Origin: Bacilli bacterium
GTDB lineage: Bacteria > Bacillota_I > Bacilli_A > RF39 > UBA660
Direction: 5' to 3'
NCBI GenBank assembly: GCA_900751815.1
Contig: CAADST010000072.1
Span: 1 to 13,895, forward strand
DNA: 13,895 nt
Shown: positions 1-6,687 of the stretch, in pieces
Position numbering within the stretch: position 1 is the stretch's first letter
Layout of the letters: each line of letters begins with the position of its first letter
Program-made: the position numbers and the translations under genes
Notes under the pieces: model-generated
The model's database searches: none
Told to the model about the DNA's origin: nothing
What the model saw: the letters and a program-made list of their open reading frames with translations, nothing else

Positions 1-482
1 TCCAAAATACGAGTACAGAAACTTTTAGAACAGTATATAATTTGTTAAATACTAGTAAGATAAATTTTATTCCTTTATATGATAATTTGTATGAAAGGAG
101 TATTATTGAAGAAAAGTTTCGCGCTTATTTGATTGATAATATAAAGATTAGTGAAAATAAGTTTGGTTATATATTTGTTGATGCTGATATTTTAAAAAAA
201 TATGGGGTAGAACCAACAATTGTATCTAATCAAGTAAATGATTTTTACTTTATAAAAGAACTTATTTGTTGGATGTTTGTTGTTTATGATGAGAGAAATG
301 ATATTTATAAAGCTAATATTAGAAGTAGAGGACCAGTTATTAATGAAGTAGCTAGTAAGTATAATGGTGGAGGTCATAAGTTTGCATCAGGATGTCGAAA
401 TGCCGATTATGCGGTTATGGAAAAGTTAGCTAAAGATTTAGATGAAGCATGTTTAAAATATATTACGGAAGAAAATAGTTAA
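1..482 (+). CDS. nrnA: NrnA-type DHH/DHHA1 phosphoesterase (nanoRNase / pAp phosphatase), 3' part
   Basis: The gene enters from the left edge. Its frame is open from base 3, so the TTG at 42 is an internal codon, not the start. About 160 C-terminal residues are present. The first visible residues (QNTSTETFRTVYNLL) match the region after the DHH domain of NrnA proteins, where a 'TGRF..T...T' stretch precedes a helix. The DHHA1 domain carries the diagnostic glycine-rich motif GGGHKFASG near 365-391, which binds the substrate phosphate. NrnA enzymes degrade 2-5-nt RNAs from the 5' end and dephosphorylate 3'-phosphoadenosine 5'-phosphate in the cytoplasm. The N-terminal DHH domain with the metal-binding residues lies outside the window, so activity cannot be judged. 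The stop is followed after one base by recX, which suggests co-transcription. Family assignment is good; which NrnA subtype is less certain. Confidence 0.85.
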   Translation, partial: QNTSTETFRTVYNLLNTSKINFIPLYDNLYERSIIEEKFRAYLIDNIKISENKFGYIFVDADILKKYGVEPTIVSNQVNDFYFIKELICWMFVVYDERNDIYKANIRSRGPVINEVASKYNGGGHKFASGCRNADYAVMEKLAKDLDEACLKYITEENS

Positions 483-483
483 T

Positions 484-1239
484 ATGAAAATAGAAAAGAT
501 TATTAAAAAAAATAAGAATGTATATCAAATAAAATTTAGTGATAATACTTCACTAAATTTTTATGATGATACAATAATTAAGTATAATTTGTTAGTGAAT
601 AAAAATGTTGATGAAGCAACTTATAAAGAAGCACTTCTTTTTAATCAAAAGGCTGAAGCTTATTATAAAGCTATAAATTATATCAATCAAAAATTAAGAA
701 CAAAGAAGGAAATAGAGAAAAAATTAAAAGATTATAATAAAGATATTGTTAATGAGGTTATTGCTAAGTTAGAAGAACAGAAGTATTTAAATGATGATAT
801 CTATATTAAAAGTTATATTAATGATCAAATTAATTTAACTTTAAAGGGTCCTAAAAAAATTGTTTATGAATTAAATAAGTTAGGTTTTAAGAATGTAGAT
901 AAATATATGAGCGATATTGATGATGAAGTATGGAATATGAAAATCGAGAAAATTATTAGTAAAAAAGAAAAAAGTAATCATAATTTATCTAAAAGCTTTT
1001 TAATAAGAAAAATAAAAGGGGATTTAATTAATTTAGGATATTCTCCAGACTTATTTCAAGATATACTAGATAATTATAGTTTTATAGAAAATATGGAAAT
1101 AGTAAAAAAAGAAGTTAATAAATTTTTAAGAAAATATCAAAATAAATATAGTGAAGAAGAATTGAAATATAAATTAAAAAATTATTTATATAGTAAAGGA
1201 TTTGAAATTAGTAATATAGATGATTTACTAAATACTTAA
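484..1239 (+). CDS. recX: RecX-family regulator of RecA
   Basis: This 251-residue protein is in the usual range for the long Bacilli RecX. It is highly charged and helical, made of repeated three-helix units. The first RecX repeat is recognisable at residues ~55-105: a Tyr-rich helix, then a 'R(T/S)KKEIEKKL' helix, then 'V...LEEQKYLNDDIYIKSYI', which corresponds to the family's 'L....yldD..fa..y'. Later repeats follow near residues 110-155 and 165-250. RecX binds RecA filaments and modulates recombination and the SOS response. The ATG lies one base after the nrnA stop with only a weak upstream purine stretch, so translational coupling to nrnA is likely. No LexA-type site was seen near it. The last codons overlap a promoter for the next gene. 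Confidence 0.82.
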   Translation: MKIEKIIKKNKNVYQIKFSDNTSLNFYDDTIIKYNLLVNKNVDEATYKEALLFNQKAEAYYKAINYINQKLRTKKEIEKKLKDYNKDIVNEVIAKLEEQKYLNDDIYIKSYINDQINLTLKGPKKIVYELNKLGFKNVDKYMSDIDDEVWNMKIEKIISKKEKSNHNLSKSFLIRKIKGDLINLGYSPDLFQDILDNYSFIENMEIVKKEVNKFLRKYQNKYSEEELKYKLKNYLYSKGFEISNIDDLLNT

Positions 1240-1252
1240 TTTTTGATATAAT
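1224..1252 (+). promoter_or_regulatory. SigA-type extended -10 promoter for the pilin-like gene
   Basis: TTTACT (1224-1229, 4/6 to TTGACA), a 17-bp spacer, then a perfect TATAAT (1247-1252) preceded by TGA, giving the extended -10 TGnTATAAT. The -35 lies inside the end of recX. The predicted transcription start near 1259 falls on the upstream GTG, which supports the ATG at 1274 as the real start of the next gene. Confidence 0.6.
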
Positions 1253-1273
1253 TTTAGTGTGAGTGAGGTATTT

Positions 1274-1708
1274 ATGAAAAAATCATTTTTAATGTTATTA
1301 TTAGTAATAGGGACTTTTGTGATTTTTACTCCTAGTGCATTAGCGGCAGAAGCTTGGGATGTCTGTGAAAGATCTGAGGTTTTAACTGTATTAAGAGTAG
1401 TAGGATATATTATTTATGTAGCTAAGATTGTAATTCCATTGTTATTAATAATATTTGGTTCAATAGATTTTGCTAAAGCAATAATAGCTAATGATGAAAA
1501 AGCAATAAAAACAGCTGGAGGTGCTTTAGTTAGAAGATTTATTGCAGCGGTTGTAGTATTTTTAATTCCAACAATATTAAACCTATTATTAGGACTGGTT
1601 GATAATATTGAATCTATTAAAGGAACATTTAGTGATTGTACTAATTGTATATTTAATCCTATGGATGATTCGGCTTGTCGTGGTACTCAAGGGGGAGGAC
1701 GCAATTAA
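1274..1708 (+). CDS. Secreted two-helix, four-cysteine protein resembling VirB2/TrbC pilins
   Basis: The start is the ATG at 1274, with GAGG at 1265-1268 (spacing 5). The GTG 15 bases upstream coincides with the predicted transcription start. The product has 144 residues. Residues 1-24 are a classic signal peptide (KK, hydrophobic core, cleavage near SALA-A). Mature transmembrane helices lie at about 42-62 and 86-110, joined by a basic/polar loop containing 'SIDFAKAIIANDEKAIK..GG.LVRR'. That layout is typical of VirB2/TrbC-like pilin subunits and related small Bacillota membrane proteins. Cys31, Cys122, Cys125 and Cys135 would all lie outside the membrane and could form disulfides; the tail is Gly-rich (GGGRN). 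No secretion or conjugation genes are adjacent, so a role in a pilus is not shown. It has its own promoter and terminator and appears monocistronic. It could equally be a small envelope protein of another function. Confidence 0.6.
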   Translation: MKKSFLMLLLVIGTFVIFTPSALAAEAWDVCERSEVLTVLRVVGYIIYVAKIVIPLLLIIFGSIDFAKAIIANDEKAIKTAGGALVRRFIAAVVVFLIPTILNLLLGLVDNIESIKGTFSDCTNCIFNPMDDSACRGTQGGGRN

Positions 1709-1733
1709 AAACACATCATAATGATGTGTTTTT
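1707..1733. terminator. Bidirectional intrinsic terminator between convergent genes
   Basis: AAAAACACATCAT (1707-1719) and its exact complement (1721-1733) form a hairpin with an A/T tract on each side, so it can terminate from both directions. The last two bases of the TAA of the plus-strand gene (1706-1708) and the first two of the minus-strand prsA stop lie within the arms. Confidence 0.85.
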
Positions 1734-2766
1734 ATTCTTCGCTTGTTTCTGCGTTTTGGATTGATGCTACAGCATTTTGAACATAATTTGAATATTGTTT
1801 TGCAACTTCATCATCAACTATATCCATACCATATTCATTGCGATAATGTTGTAGGGCATAAAAACCAATGCTTGATGAGTTATTCGAAATATAATCTTCA
1901 CTTAAAATATCTATAATTTCATCTCTTAAATCTTCTAGAGATTCTTTTTCATATTGTTCAGTTTTAAGTATTACATGATATCCTAGTTCAGTAGTGATAA
2001 CTTCAGTTGAATATTCTCCAACTTCAAGTTCAGCGGCAGCGCTAACTAGTTCATCATATCTGTCTCCTAGAGTGCCATAGTTGATTCTACCTAAAGCACC
2101 ACCATCATCTTTAGTTGATTCATCTTCAGAATATTCTTCTGCTAAGGCAGCAAAAGTTTCTTCAATATCTTCGCCGTTATCACTTGCTTCATTAAGTCTT
2201 GCAATTATTTCTTCAATTGTTGCTTCAGCTGCGGCTTCGGCTTCTTCAGTTTCATCGTCAGTTGCATCATCAGCAACATCTGGAGTAACTAAGATGTGGC
2301 TAACTTCCATATCTCCGATAGCAACATCGTTATAATATCTTTCAATTTCTTCATCAGTTATTTGCAGTTTAGCATATTCTTCAATAGCATGATTTTGCAA
2401 AACTGATAAATACATTAAATCACGATATGCATCAATTGATTGATAACCGTTTTGCATTAAAGCAGTTAAAAATTCATCTTCGCCACCAGCACTTTCAATC
2501 ATAGAATCGACATAAGAATCAGCACTTTCTCTGGCGGTATCTTTGTAATCGTCAAATTCTGTTTCTAAGATATAAGTATCAGTTAGAGCTATAAGAGTAT
2601 CTAGACCATATGTTTCTTTTAAGGAATTATAGAATTCATTAACACTAATCATATGATCATTATCAAATGTAACGATAGCTTCTTCGCCATTATCAAGGGT
2701 TGGTATTTTACCACAACCACTAACTGCAAGTAATATTGCACACAATCCAATTATTTTTTTCTTCAT
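1732..2766 (-). CDS. prsA: PrsA-type lipoprotein peptidyl-prolyl isomerase (parvulin foldase)
   Basis: The protein has 344 residues. A lipoprotein signal peptide ends in the lipobox AVSGC with Cys18, so the mature protein should be lipid-anchored outside the membrane. Residues ~28-150 form the helical SurA/PrsA-like N-terminal chaperone region. Residues ~154-270 are a parvulin rotamase domain: the 'VSHILV' strand with His157, 'DGGALG' at 221-226, and 'GYHVI' at 262-266 with His264. PrsA proteins help exported proteins fold after Sec translocation. Unusual here is an acidic, Ala/Glu-rich stretch at ~163-185, just after the first parvulin strand, longer than in typical PrsA; the whole protein is very acidic. 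The start has AAGGAG upstream at good spacing. It looks monocistronic, with a promoter at 2787-2815 and the shared terminator downstream. A foldase role is well supported; client proteins are unknown. Confidence 0.85.
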   Translation of the reverse strand: MKKKIIGLCAILLAVSGCGKIPTLDNGEEAIVTFDNDHMISVNEFYNSLKETYGLDTLIALTDTYILETEFDDYKDTARESADSYVDSMIESAGGEDEFLTALMQNGYQSIDAYRDLMYLSVLQNHAIEEYAKLQITDEEIERYYNDVAIGDMEVSHILVTPDVADDATDDETEEAEAAAEATIEEIIARLNEASDNGEDIEETFAALAEEYSEDESTKDDGGALGRINYGTLGDRYDELVSAAAELEVGEYSTEVITTELGYHVILKTEQYEKESLEDLRDEIIDILSEDYISNNSSSIGFYALQHYRNEYGMDIVDDEVAKQYSNYVQNAVASIQNAETSEE

Positions 2767-2786
2767 AAATCTCTCCTTACCAAATT

Positions 2787-2815
2787 ATTATAGCAAATAC
2801 TTCCTTTAAATACAA
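2787..2815 (-). promoter_or_regulatory. Extended -10 promoter for prsA
   Basis: On the minus strand, TTGTAT (2815-2810, 3/6) is followed by a 17-bp spacer and a perfect TATAAT (2792-2787). TGC directly upstream gives a full extended -10 (TGCTATAAT). It lies about 20 bases upstream of the prsA start codon. Confidence 0.62.
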
Positions 2816-2837
2816 GCTAATACCTAGAAAAAAAGCA

Positions 2838-2867
2838 CTCACATTTTTTTATAGGTGCCATACAATA
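2838..2867 (+). promoter_or_regulatory. Promoter for the tiny-peptide pair; SigA-like or sporulation SigE/SigK-like
   Basis: Two readings overlap. As a SigA promoter: CTCACA (2838-2843, 4/6), 17-bp spacer, TACAAT (2861-2866, 5/6). As a mother-cell sporulation promoter: CATACAAT (2859-2866) matches the published Bacillus SigE -10 (CATACAnT). CATACAATA (2859-2867) also fits the SigK -10 (CATAnnnTA), with CACA at 2840-2843 fitting its 'mACm' -35. Sequence alone cannot separate these. The start codon is 34 bases past the -10, with a strong ribosome binding site between. Confidence 0.5.
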
Positions 2868-2900
2868 CTAATGAAAAGACAAATAAAAGGAGGATCGTTT

Positions 2901-2987
2901 ATGAATTGTTGTGGAAATGGCCTTGGAGCAGCTATAATTTTGGTATTATTTATTCTTTTAATCATTATAGTAGGGGCATTTATTTAA
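2901..2987 (+). CDS. Tiny YjcZ-like transmembrane peptide 1 (28 aa, M-N-C-C start)
   Basis: This gene encodes 28 residues: a short head MNCCGNG, then one hydrophobic helix (LGAAIILVLFILLIIIVGAF). The core 'A.I.VLFILLII.VGA.F' closely resembles the tiny transmembrane proteins annotated as YjcZ/Tiny_TM in Bacillus (for example '..GFALIVVLFILLIIVG..'), several of which are sporulation-associated. That match is from memory of the family. Evidence that it is expressed: AAAAGGAGG at 2885-2893 (7 bases from the ATG), a promoter upstream, and a similarly built second gene directly downstream. The N-terminal cysteine pair is shared with the neighbour. Function is unknown; a small membrane or spore-envelope peptide is likely. 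Confidence 0.68.
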   Translation: MNCCGNGLGAAIILVLFILLIIIVGAFI

Positions 2988-3010
2988 ATAGATAAATAAG
3001 GAGGTTTAAT

Positions 3011-3133
3011 ATGAGTTGTTGTCAAAAAGACTCTAACCCATATGGTGGTAATAGTTTTACAGCTAGCTATGCTTTCATAGTTTTAATACTATTTATCTTA
3101 CTTGCCATAATCTGGGGCGGAGCATTTTACTAA
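3011..3133 (+). CDS. Tiny YjcZ-like transmembrane peptide 2 (40 aa, M-S-C-C start)
   Basis: This gene encodes 40 residues: a polar head with MSCC and a Gly/Asn/Tyr-rich stretch (NPYGGNSF), then a single hydrophobic helix 'SYAFIVLILFILLAIIWGGAFY'-like in character. It appears to be a diverged paralog of the preceding gene, with the same M-x-C-C start and an equivalent helix and Gly-Ala-Phe ending. The AAGGAGGT site at 2998-3005 lies 5 bases from the ATG and is a near-perfect anti-SD match. The gap between the two genes is 23 bases, so they form one operon, closed by the hairpin at 3132. The Gly-rich head followed by 'FIVLILFILL' is the YjcZ-family pattern. Function is unknown. Confidence 0.7.
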   Translation: MSCCQKDSNPYGGNSFTASYAFIVLILFILLAIIWGGAFY

Positions 3134-3158
3134 AAGAGAGGAGTTCCTCTTTTTTTTT
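3132..3158 (+). terminator. Intrinsic terminator after the tiny-peptide pair
   Basis: AAAAGAGAGG (3132-3141), loop AGTT, then CCTCTTTTTT (3146-3155), pairing with one G-T, and a T run continuing to 3158. The stop codon of the second peptide (3131-3133) reaches into the stem base. Confidence 0.85.
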
Positions 3159-3183
3159 GTGTGTAAAATTTGTGTCAAATGTA

Positions 3184-3212
3184 TTGCAATGTTAATTATT
3201 ATTTGCTATCCT
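3184..3212 (+). promoter_or_regulatory. Extended -10 promoter for the ABC transporter operon
   Basis: TTGCAA (3184-3189, 4/6), 17-bp spacer, TATCCT (3207-3212, 4/6) with TGC immediately before it (extended -10). The predicted transcription start near 3219 makes the ATG at 3214 too early and supports the ATG at 3232. Confidence 0.48.
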
Positions 3213-3231
3213 AATGTTACTGGAGGAATTT

Positions 3232-4125
3232 ATGTTAGAAGTAAAAAATATTGTTAAAAAATATGGAACTAATACAGCTGTAAATGATTTGTCTTTTACG
3301 GTAGATGATGGGGAAATATTTGGACTTTTAGGAGAAAATGGAGCTGGTAAAACAACAACATTTCGAATTATTATGGGACTTTTGGAACCAAATTCAGGGA
3401 GTGTATTACTAGATCATGAAAAAATTGATTATAGTAAAACTGATAAAATTGGTTTTGTTACTGAAGAGCGAAGTTTACTTACAAAACTAAGTGTACAAGA
3501 ACAAATAGAGTTTTATGCAACATTAAAAGGAATGGAAAAGCAAGAAATTGATAAAAAATTAGATGAATGGTTAGAAAAGTTTGAAATAACTGGTTATAAA
3601 AATAGAAAAATAAAAGAATTATCTAAAGGTAATCAACAAAAAATTCAATTTATTTCTGCAGTGATTCATGAACCTAAATTACTTATTTTAGATGAACCTT
3701 TTACAGGACTTGATCCAATTAATGTAAAACTCATGAAAGAGACAATAATTGATTTAAAAAATAAAGGATGTTCAATTATATTTTCTTCACATCAAATGGA
3801 ATATATTGAAGATTTTTGTGAAAAGTTAGTAATTTTAGTTAAAGGAAAACCAATATTGGAAGGTAATCTCAAAGATATTAAAGAATCTTATGCTAAGAAA
3901 AACATTTTAATTAAAGGTGATATCGATACAGATGAAATAAAGAAAATTAAAGGTGTTATAAGTGTAGGTTTAGAAAAAGGTGAATATGTTGTTAAAATAG
4001 AAAATATAGATGTAGCAAGTAAGGTGTTTGCCAAAATTAAAAATAACAATATAACTAAATATGATGTTGAAGAGCCTAGTTTAAATGAAATATTTATAGA
4101 GAGTGTTGGTGGTATTCATGAATAA
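3232..4125 (+). CDS. ABC transporter ATPase, NatA/YhaQ type
   Basis: The start is the ATG at 3232, with GGAGG at 3222-3226 (spacing 5). It gives 297 residues beginning MLEVKNIVKKYG, the normal ABC ATPase N-terminus. All nucleotide-binding motifs are present: Walker A GENGAGKTT (34-42), a 'GFVTEERSL' segment (74-82) where the Q-loop lies, like the 'GYLPEERGL' of the NatA/YhaQ group, signature LSKGN (130-134), Walker B LLILDEP (150-156) with Glu155, and H-loop His187. Residues ~205-297 form the C-terminal accessory domain (DUF4162-like) typical of this group. It should energise export through the permease encoded next; the genes overlap by 8 bases (ATGAATAA). The relatives NatAB (Na+ efflux) and YhaQP have differing or poorly known substrates, so the substrate is left open. 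Confidence 0.87.
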   Translation: MLEVKNIVKKYGTNTAVNDLSFTVDDGEIFGLLGENGAGKTTTFRIIMGLLEPNSGSVLLDHEKIDYSKTDKIGFVTEERSLLTKLSVQEQIEFYATLKGMEKQEIDKKLDEWLEKFEITGYKNRKIKELSKGNQQKIQFISAVIHEPKLLILDEPFTGLDPINVKLMKETIIDLKNKGCSIIFSSHQMEYIEDFCEKLVILVKGKPILEGNLKDIKESYAKKNILIKGDIDTDEIKKIKGVISVGLEKGEYVVKIENIDVASKVFAKIKNNNITKYDVEEPSLNEIFIESVGGIHE

Positions 4126-5401
4126 GAAATTTTGGTATTTAACTAAACTTAGTTTAAATAAAAAAATAAAAACTAAATGGTTTTATATAACCAATATTAT
4201 TTTAGCAATTGCTATTACTCTTTTAGTAAATATTTCATCTATTATTGAATTTTTTGGAGGAGATTTTGATAGTCAAACTAATGTTGTGGTAGTAGATAAT
4301 ACTAATAGTGCATTTGAAATATTTTTAAATACTATGAATTCTTATGATAATGAAGATATTACAGTAACTAAGAGTAATGAAAGCATCGATACATTAAAAG
4401 AAAATTTAGAAGATGAAGACTTATTGGTAGTAATAAATAGTGATAGTGTAGAATATTTAAAAGCGGAGGTAATTAGTGAAAATGCTATTGATGCATTAAC
4501 TTATCAAATAATTTCTCAAGCATTAAATACTACAAGAACTACAGTAGGTATGATAAGTGAAAATATTGACCCTTCAGTACTTGCAAATATATCCCAAAAT
4601 ATTACTATAGACCGTGTTATATTAAATGAAGAAGATAGTACAGATGAAAACATGAATTTAGTAATGAGTAGTATATTTCCAACTCTTATTTTACCATTTT
4701 TTATGTTAATTATCTTTTTAGTGCAAATGGTTGGTGGGGAAATTTGTGAAGAAAAAACTACGAGAAGTATGGAAATAATTATTTCTAATGTTTCGCCGAA
4801 GATGCATTTATTATCTAAGATACTAGCTAGTAATATATTTGTTATAGTTCAAGGTTTACTCTTAATATTATATTGTTTAATAGCATTTGCAATTAGTGGT
4901 TCCCTTGGTAGTGCATCTAGTATTATTGATATCGGGGGAATTATGAATACATTAAGTGCTAGTGGAGTAGTAGATAAGTTATGGATAATTATTCCAATTA
5001 CTTTAATAATGATTATTTTATCATTTGTTGCTTATTCTTTAGTTGCAGGAATACTTGCTTCAATGACTGTTAATATTGAAGATTTTAATCAATTACAAAC
5101 TCCAATAATGTTAATATCTATGCTAGGTTATTACTTATCGGTTATGGCAGCGATGTTTGATGGTTCCATATTTATTAGAATAATATCTTATGTGCCATTC
5201 TTATCAGTATTTATTAGCCCAACACTATTTGTCCTTGGGCAAATAACGGTAGTAGATATGCTAATATCAGTAATTGTTTTAATATTATTTGTTTGGATTT
5301 TATTAAAATCGGGTTTAAAAGTTTATAAAGTTGGTATACTTAATTATTCAAGTGGTAATGTGTGGAAAAAGTTTGCATCAGCTTTTAAAAAGAGTGAATA
5401 A
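4118..5401 (+). CDS. ABC-2 type permease, NatB/YhaP type
   Basis: The start is the ATG at 4118, overlapping the ATPase stop by 8 bases, with GGTGGT just upstream. The product has 427 residues. One transmembrane helix lies near residues 20-40. A large extracytoplasmic domain follows at ~45-185, rich in Asp/Asn/Ser/Thr. Then come a membrane helix (~190-210), the cytoplasmic 'GGEICEEKTTRSMEIIISNVSP' region that is the signature of ABC-2 permeases of the NatB/YhaP family, and about four more helices to ~400. This permease likely pairs with the preceding ATPase as a dimeric exporter in the cytoplasmic membrane. Substrate is unknown (ion, peptide or antibiotic-like compound). A hairpin terminator follows immediately, so the operon is two genes. 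Confidence 0.83.
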   Translation: MNKKFWYLTKLSLNKKIKTKWFYITNIILAIAITLLVNISSIIEFFGGDFDSQTNVVVVDNTNSAFEIFLNTMNSYDNEDITVTKSNESIDTLKENLEDEDLLVVINSDSVEYLKAEVISENAIDALTYQIISQALNTTRTTVGMISENIDPSVLANISQNITIDRVILNEEDSTDENMNLVMSSIFPTLILPFFMLIIFLVQMVGGEICEEKTTRSMEIIISNVSPKMHLLSKILASNIFVIVQGLLLILYCLIAFAISGSLGSASSIIDIGGIMNTLSASGVVDKLWIIIPITLIMIILSFVAYSLVAGILASMTVNIEDFNQLQTPIMLISMLGYYLSVMAAMFDGSIFIRIISYVPFLSVFISPTLFVLGQITVVDMLISVIVLILFVWILLKSGLKVYKVGILNYSSGNVWKKFASAFKKSE

Positions 5402-5432
5402 AAATAATGTAGAAGAGCATCTACATTATTTT
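5401..5432. terminator. Bidirectional intrinsic terminator between natB-like gene and capA
   Basis: AAATAATGTAGA (5402-5413) pairs exactly with 5420-5431 around the loop AGAGCA, and 5401/5432 extends the stem. T runs on both strands make it usable for the plus-strand ABC operon and the minus-strand capA, whose stop is two bases away. Confidence 0.87.
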
Positions 5433-5433
5433 T

Positions 5434-6687
5434 TTAAGCACTTGGTAGGGGAGCAATATTTAAATCAACTCCCATACTTTCAAGTATTCCAGAGTATTTT
5501 TCATATAATCTATCTCTTTCAATTGAGTGGGTAAAAGTACTTAAAACTTCATCAGTCATTTTACTAAATGGTATTACTTGATGACCATCGTGATTCGCAG
5601 TTGTGATAGGATTGCCATTATATTTGGTAAATATTAATTCTCCACCGAGATTATCAATAGTTATATCTACATCACCTTCTGGAGTAACTGTTTTAGTAAT
5701 ATCTAATGTGGCCATAAAACCAACAAGTTTATTATAATCATCAGTACCATATTGATTAGATATAAAATTACCTAAAGAATACATTACTAGTGTATCATCA
5801 ATCCAAGTTATTGGTTGTAAAACATGGGGATGAGCTCCTAGAATTATGTCTACGCCGAGATCTGCAAGATACTGTGCGATTTCTTGTTGGTCACTATTAG
5901 GAGTTGATGCATATTCAACCCCCCAATGCATAGCAACTATTAAAACATCGACTTTATCACGAACAGCTTCGATATCACTCTTTACTTGTTCAGCATCATA
6001 AACATTAACTAAGTAATCTTTGCCACTTGGAACTGGTAAGCCATTAGTTGATGTAGTATATGAAAGCATTGTATAAGTAATATTATTTTTCTCACCAATC
6101 ATAAAATTGTTACGATCGGTAGCATTATCAGCAATACCATTAAAAATGATACCATCTTTATTTTTTAAATAATTGTAAAAATTTAGTATGCCATCTTCGC
6201 CTTTATCAATTGTATGATTTGTAGCAGTGGAAATCATATTAAATCCTGCTTTAATCATAGCATCACCAAACTCACTTGGAGTAGAAAATCTTGGGTATCC
6301 ATCAGGAAGACCTCCCGCAAAAGGAGTTTCTTGGTTATAGTAGGCAATATCATATTCAGATACAATATCTCTTACATAATCTAGAGCACCATCAAAATTA
6401 TATGGCCCAGTATCTCTATTGCCAGTAGCATATTCCCAATAGACGGCATTGTGAATTAAAGCATCCCCAGTTGCTAACATATTTATTTTATATACTTCAT
6501 CTTCTTTGGGTTTTTCTTCTTCATCTAATTTATCATTATCATTTGGATTAGATACTTCTTTGTTGTTAAATAAGTTACTAATAGAATCTCTATTTAGGTA
6601 AAGACCTGTACCAATACCAACAAATAATAAAAGAATAATAGTAAATATAATTTTTTTCTTTAATTTTCTTTTTCTTCTTCTATTCAT
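5434..6687 (-). CDS. Membrane-anchored CapA-family (PgsA-like) metallophosphatase-fold protein
   Basis: The chosen start is the ATG whose first base is 6687, because GAGG lies 6 bases upstream; the in-frame ATG at 6699 has no ribosome site. The product has 417 residues: a basic cytoplasmic head (MNRRRKRKLKKK), one membrane anchor (~13-31), an acidic Asn/Asp/Glu/Lys linker (~40-64), then the extracytoplasmic CapA domain. Family motifs are intact: GDALIHN (74-80), NQE (118-120), ATNHTIDKG (145-153), MHWG (243-246), GAHPH (274-278) and SLGNF (314-318); these resemble metal-binding motifs of calcineurin-type phosphoesterases. CapA/PgsA supports poly-gamma-glutamate synthesis or export in Bacillus, but no capB/capC genes are here. 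A solitary CapA domain may therefore act on another envelope polymer or phosphate ester. It is the second gene of the hit-capA operon, overlapping hit by 8 bases. Confidence 0.83.
   Translation of the reverse strand: MNRRRKRKLKKKIIFTIILLLFVGIGTGLYLNRDSISNLFNNKEVSNPNDNDKLDEEEKPKEDEVYKINMLATGDALIHNAVYWEYATGNRDTGPYNFDGALDYVRDIVSEYDIAYYNQETPFAGGLPDGYPRFSTPSEFGDAMIKAGFNMISTATNHTIDKGEDGILNFYNYLKNKDGIIFNGIADNATDRNNFMIGEKNNITYTMLSYTTSTNGLPVPSGKDYLVNVYDAEQVKSDIEAVRDKVDVLIVAMHWGVEYASTPNSDQQEIAQYLADLGVDIILGAHPHVLQPITWIDDTLVMYSLGNFISNQYGTDDYNKLVGFMATLDITKTVTPEGDVDITIDNLGGELIFTKYNGNPITTANHDGHQVIPFSKMTDEVLSTFTHSIERDRLYEKYSGILESMGVDLNIAPLPSA

Noticed and set aside
192..377. Minus-strand 61-codon frame inside nrnA
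   Set aside because: Lies wholly within the conserved DHHA1 region of nrnA and has no signals of its own.
1274..1708. Part of an integrated conjugative element
   Set aside because: The pilin-like gene is isolated. There is no integrase, relaxase, T4SS ATPase, direct repeat or composition shift around it.
2081..2335. Plus-strand open frame of 84 codons, Ser/Ala-rich
   Set aside because: It is the reverse of the Glu/Ala/Asp-rich part of prsA. It has no ribosome site, and its low-complexity product is what the antisense of GAA/GCA/GAT codons yields.
2081..3180. CRISPR, tRNA, riboswitch or small RNA in the prsA-ABC interval
   Set aside because: No repeated units, cloverleaf or conserved aptamer was seen. 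The space is accounted for by two tiny genes, their promoter and a terminator.
5331..5534. Plus-strand frame running from the permease end into capA
   Set aside because: It crosses a strong terminator, overlaps two well-supported genes out of frame, and has no recognisable sequence.
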